A stretch of DNA of 8,545 nt from Cytophagaceae bacterium UBA7467 (GTDB lineage Bacteria; Bacteroidota; Bacteroidia; Cytophagales; Spirosomataceae), in contig DLPD01000018.1 of the NCBI GenBank assembly GCA_002479785.1, positions 201,090 to 209,634 of the forward strand, in the 5' to 3' direction. The translations under genes were made by a program, and so were the position numbers. Shown piece after piece: positions 6,554 through 8,545 of the stretch. Below the pieces are notes generated by a model. That model saw only the letters and a program-made list of their open reading frames with translations, was not told where the DNA came from and did not search any database. Position 1 is the first letter of the stretch. The number at the start of each line of letters is the position of its first letter.

Positions 6554-7096
6554 ATGAAAATAAACCCCAATTCCTTGATTTTGCCGATTGCACTAGCAAG
6601 TGGCTTGTTATTCGCTAATTTTGGATCAAAAGACGAACCAATATCAAAATCACCAAGCAGGTCTCTAATAATTGCAGAGCGTAAAGCTGCCTTGAAGAAA
6701 TGGGAAGCAAGCCCAGATGGCATTCAATTTAAAAAGTGGGAGGCATCACCTGTTGGTAAAAAGGTGCACGCAGGGGCTGTTAAAATAAATAAGTTTATTC
6801 GCAATAATGCCACTATGGAGGGAGTAGTAACTTCTCTTTCTCTTCCTCAAGGTGCTAGGTTGGGTTTTGGAGTAATGGTCAATATTGAAGGAGAAGAGTA
6901 TATCCTTTCGATGGGCCCAGTTTCTAAATCCGAAATGCAGCAATTGAAAAGTCTACAGGTAAATGATAAAATTGTTATCAAAAGCCGCGGTGTTACTAAA
7001 GCACCTAAATATGCCTATGCCATCGTTTCAGGCGACTATCTTGAAAGGGATAATAAATTGATTTACAAGCGAGTACCTAATAAAGGTGGTTGCTAA
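6554..7096 (+). CDS. Unrecognised exported protein with KKWEASP.G tandem repeat
   Basis: I do not recognise this 180-residue protein by name. The first 24 residues (MKIN, then a hydrophobic stretch LILPIALASGLLFANFG) look like a signal peptide or N-terminal anchor; no lipobox cysteine is present. Residues 48-71 are two adjacent 12-residue units, KKWEASPDGIQF and KKWEASPVGKKV, followed by a basic stretch. Residues 88-165 (MEGVVTSLSL to VSGDYLERD) alternate hydrophobic and polar residues and contain glycine turns, suggesting a small beta-barrel, possibly OB-like; this is inference. The last residue is its only cysteine, C180. ATG at 6554 was preferred over an in-frame GTG at 6482 because the latter lies in a heptad repeat and would place 24 basic residues ahead of the signal sequence. 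The protein probably acts in the periplasm or at the inner membrane. It is convergent with rmuC, with a large palindrome between them. Confidence 0.8.
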   Translation: MKINPNSLILPIALASGLLFANFGSKDEPISKSPSRSLIIAERKAALKKWEASPDGIQFKKWEASPVGKKVHAGAVKINKFIRNNATMEGVVTSLSLPQGARLGFGVMVNIEGEEYILSMGPVSKSEMQQLKSLQVNDKIVIKSRGVTKAPKYAYAIVSGDYLERDNKLIYKRVPNKGGC

Positions 7097-7190
7097 ATAG
7101 AGTTGAGATTATAGAGTAGAGATTAAAGATTAAAGATTTTTTCTCTCTACTCTCTACTCTCTACTCTCTACTTTATAATCTTTACTCTTT
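7097..7190. repeat. 94-bp imperfect palindrome built of heptad repeats; candidate bidirectional terminator
   Basis: The gap between two convergent genes is almost wholly an inverted repeat. Bases 7097-7138 can pair with 7149-7190 around a 10-nt loop, with 33 of 42 positions Watson-Crick by my hand count. The core, 7105-7122 with 7165-7182, pairs over 18 positions with only two G-U type pairs in the plus-strand transcript. The right arm holds four exact copies of TCTCTAC (7144-7171) and two of TTTACTC (7181-7194); the left arm holds two AGATTAA units (7120-7133) plus a partial third. Inside the stem the mismatches recur at the same two places in each heptad. Its position after both stop codons suits transcription termination or mRNA 3'-end protection, but there is no classical G/C stem with a U tract, so function is inferred. 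Confidence 0.7.
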
Positions 7191-7199
7191 ACTCTACAT

Positions 7200-8462
7200 T
7201 TATTCTTCCTCTATCTCCGGTTCATCCTCTTGAACCAATCCCTGATTCAGCTTTTTCGTCGATTTAATGCCCAATTTATGCAGATTTTGGGCTCTATTAA
7301 TCAAGTTACCTTTTCCTGTACTTAATTTGTTTATTGCGTCGCTATGGGCATCTTCGGCTCTTTTGATGTGTTTCCCGACATCTTCCATGTCCTTCGTGAA
7401 ACCGACAAATTTATCATATAAATCGCCAGCCTGACGCGCAATTTCAATGGCATTTCTAGTTTGGTATTCTGTCTTCCAAACGGAAGCAATTGTCCGCAAT
7501 GTGGCCAATAGGGTAGAAGGGGAGACTAATACAATTTTTCGATCCCACGCATAGTTGAATAAGCTAGTATCTTGACTAATGGTCGCTACAAATCCAGATT
7601 CAATGGGGATAAATAACAAGGTAAAATCAGGACTGGTTAAATCTAAGGCTGTGTGATAATCTTTAGAAGAAAGCTCCTTAATATGCGTTTTTAGTGATTC
7701 AATATGTGCTTTTAGTGCCAAATCTTTTTCAACTGTCCCGTCCTCTGCACTTGTATATCGCTCGTAAGCCACCAGTGAAACTTTACTATCAATAATCAAG
7801 TTTTTATTGTCCGGTAAGAAGATAACGGCATCTGGTTTAATCGTATCATGATCCTGGTTTTTAGTCACAAATTGAGTTTGGTATTCCATCCCATTTTTCA
7901 AACCAGAACTTTCTAATACGCGCTCCAAAATCATTTCCCCCCAGTTCCCCTGTGACTTATTGGACCCTTTTAGTGCGTTGGTCAGATCTTCTGTTTTCTG
8001 TGTTACGGTTTGATTAAGGCTTGTTAAGTTTTTAATCTGCTCCATAAGCACCGTACTTTGTTCTAGGCTATTTTTTTGACCTAGATTAACCTTTTCCTCA
8101 AACTCGCGCAATTTCTCTTTCAACGGGTTTAAAACATCGTTTAACTTAACTTGCTGTTGTTCGCTAAGCATCTTACCCTGTCTTAGAACAGATTCATTGC
8201 TGATATCTACCAACATTTTACGGAGCTTTTCCTCATCAGATTTCTGATTTTCCACGGTCATCTTTAAGGTCTCATTCTGACCTTCTAATTGGGATAATTT
8301 TCCAAATAGTGCCCGATTTTCAGCCTCCAATGAAGCCAATTTAGTTTGATCTTGACCAGCTTGGGCTAATTGACTTTGTAATAAGGCCATTTTACCTTGA
8401 AATAGGAGATAGGTAGCACCTGCACCGGCTACTAGGGCTAGAATGATGTAGAGAATTGTCAT
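7200..8462 (-). CDS. rmuC: RmuC, membrane-anchored DNA recombination protein
   Basis: This 420-residue protein has the RmuC layout. A single N-terminal membrane helix (about 2-21) is followed by a long coiled coil (about 25-165) rich in Q, E, L and K, then the RmuC catalytic-like domain. That domain begins with QGNWGEMILERVLESSGL (171-188). It contains a PD-(D/E)XK nuclease signature: P210-D211 in KPDAVIFLP, then D225-S-K227 in LIIDSKVSL. LLFIPIESGF (282-291) and KIVLVSPSTLLATLRTIASVW (309-329) are conserved family blocks. RmuC proteins limit inversions at short inverted repeats, and are thought to cut DNA structures during recombination; that is family knowledge. ATG at 8462 was chosen. An upstream in-frame ATG at 8501 would add 13 hydrophobic residues (MLYALCFIIYICY) encoded largely by a heptad repeat. 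The tail ends in an acidic run, EDEPEIEEE. It converges on the exported-protein gene at its 3' end. Confidence 0.95.
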   Translation of the reverse strand: MTILYIILALVAGAGATYLLFQGKMALLQSQLAQAGQDQTKLASLEAENRALFGKLSQLEGQNETLKMTVENQKSDEEKLRKMLVDISNESVLRQGKMLSEQQQVKLNDVLNPLKEKLREFEEKVNLGQKNSLEQSTVLMEQIKNLTSLNQTVTQKTEDLTNALKGSNKSQGNWGEMILERVLESSGLKNGMEYQTQFVTKNQDHDTIKPDAVIFLPDNKNLIIDSKVSLVAYERYTSAEDGTVEKDLALKAHIESLKTHIKELSSKDYHTALDLTSPDFTLLFIPIESGFVATISQDTSLFNYAWDRKIVLVSPSTLLATLRTIASVWKTEYQTRNAIEIARQAGDLYDKFVGFTKDMEDVGKHIKRAEDAHSDAINKLSTGKGNLINRAQNLHKLGIKSTKKLNQGLVQEDEPEIEEE

Positions 8463-8466
8463 GTAG

Positions 8467-8474
8467 CAAATGTA
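8467..8474 (-). promoter_or_regulatory. Candidate Bacteroidota -7 box (TACATTTG) before rmuC
   Basis: On the minus strand TACATTTG matches the Bacteroidota -7 consensus TAnnTTTG exactly. It ends 4 bases before the chosen rmuC ATG, which would require a leaderless or nearly leaderless message. The nearest TTG that could serve as a -33 box (8489-8487) is only 12 bases upstream, shorter than the usual 17-23, so this may be chance. Confidence 0.25.
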
Positions 8475-8483
8475 AATAATAAA

Positions 8484-8545
8484 GCACAAAGCATAAAGCA
8501 TAAAGTAGATAATCAGTGGGCAGTAGTCCGGAGGGAGGTAGTCCG
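8484..8545. repeat. Degenerate heptad repeat upstream of rmuC (GCATAAA, then GGCAGTA/GTCCGGA types)
   Basis: Reading in 7-nt steps on the plus strand gives GCACAAA, GCATAAA, GCATAAA, GTAGATA, ATCAGTG, GGCAGTA and GTCCGGA. After a one-base slip come GGAGGTA and GTCCG at the window edge. The A/T-rich and G/C-rich parts are contiguous and in phase. The TCAGTGG segment also occurs in the repeat at 6474-6508. No reading frame other than the short upstream extension of rmuC uses it. The array probably continues beyond the right edge. Confidence 0.6.

Noticed and set aside
7144..7171. Phase-variable coding repeat (four TCTCTAC units)
   Set aside because: The repeat lies after both stop codons, so changes in unit number cannot switch either reading frame.
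6474..8545. CRISPR-like array
   Set aside because: The units are 7 nt, contiguous and degenerate, with no unique spacers and no cas genes nearby.

Overview
The window reads as a chromosomal segment of a Bacteroidota bacterium, most likely a Cytophagales-type member. This is inferred from the protein sequences, from A/T-rich gene leaders without Shine-Dalgarno sequences, from the small PhnA-type protein, and from degenerate 7-nt repeats between genes. Coding density is very high: no gap exceeds about 120 bp, and there are no rRNA or tRNA genes, insertion sequences or CRISPR arrays.

The left half (1-4237, all minus strand) is the best-defined system: an ebo gene cluster in the order eboA, eboB, eboC, eboD, eboE. 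EboA is a family protein of unknown activity, EboB a TatD-like metal hydrolase, EboC a UbiA-like membrane prenyltransferase, EboD a sugar phosphate cyclase related to 3-dehydroquinate synthase, and EboE a TIM-barrel protein whose 3' part runs off the left edge. The genes are separated by -1 to 4 bp, so they form one transcription unit with probable translational coupling. The partner expected in this family of operons, eboF (phosphatase/phosphodiesterase-like), would lie beyond position 1. From the general literature, ebo operons occur in cyanobacteria (linked to export of a scytonemin precursor), in Pseudomonas (linked to repelling nematodes), in Bacteroidota and in eustigmatophyte plastids. 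Their chemical product is still unknown. A plausible reading is that a cyclised sugar phosphate made by EboD is joined to a lipid or other acceptor by EboC in the membrane and modified by EboB and EboE.

Divergent from the ebo operon (4357-6470, plus strand) are a full-length YgiQ-family radical SAM protein and a 75-residue PhnA/YjdM-type protein that lacks the zinc ribbon. Next comes an unrecognised 180-residue, probably exported protein (6554-7096) with a 12-residue tandem repeat, KKWEASP.G. Convergent with it is rmuC (7200-8462, minus strand), a membrane-anchored, coiled-coil, PD-(D/E)XK nuclease-like protein linked to DNA recombination.

Three of the intergenic gaps in the right half (6474-6508, 7097-7190, 8484-8545) are filled by degenerate tandem repeats with a 7-nt period, each built from a different heptamer. 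The central one folds into a 94-bp imperfect palindrome that spans the space between two convergent genes and is a candidate two-way terminator. The most notable items are the ebo cluster with its unusual EboC and EboB features, the heptad repeats, and the duplicated WEASP motif, which is preserved in protein while its codons have diverged.
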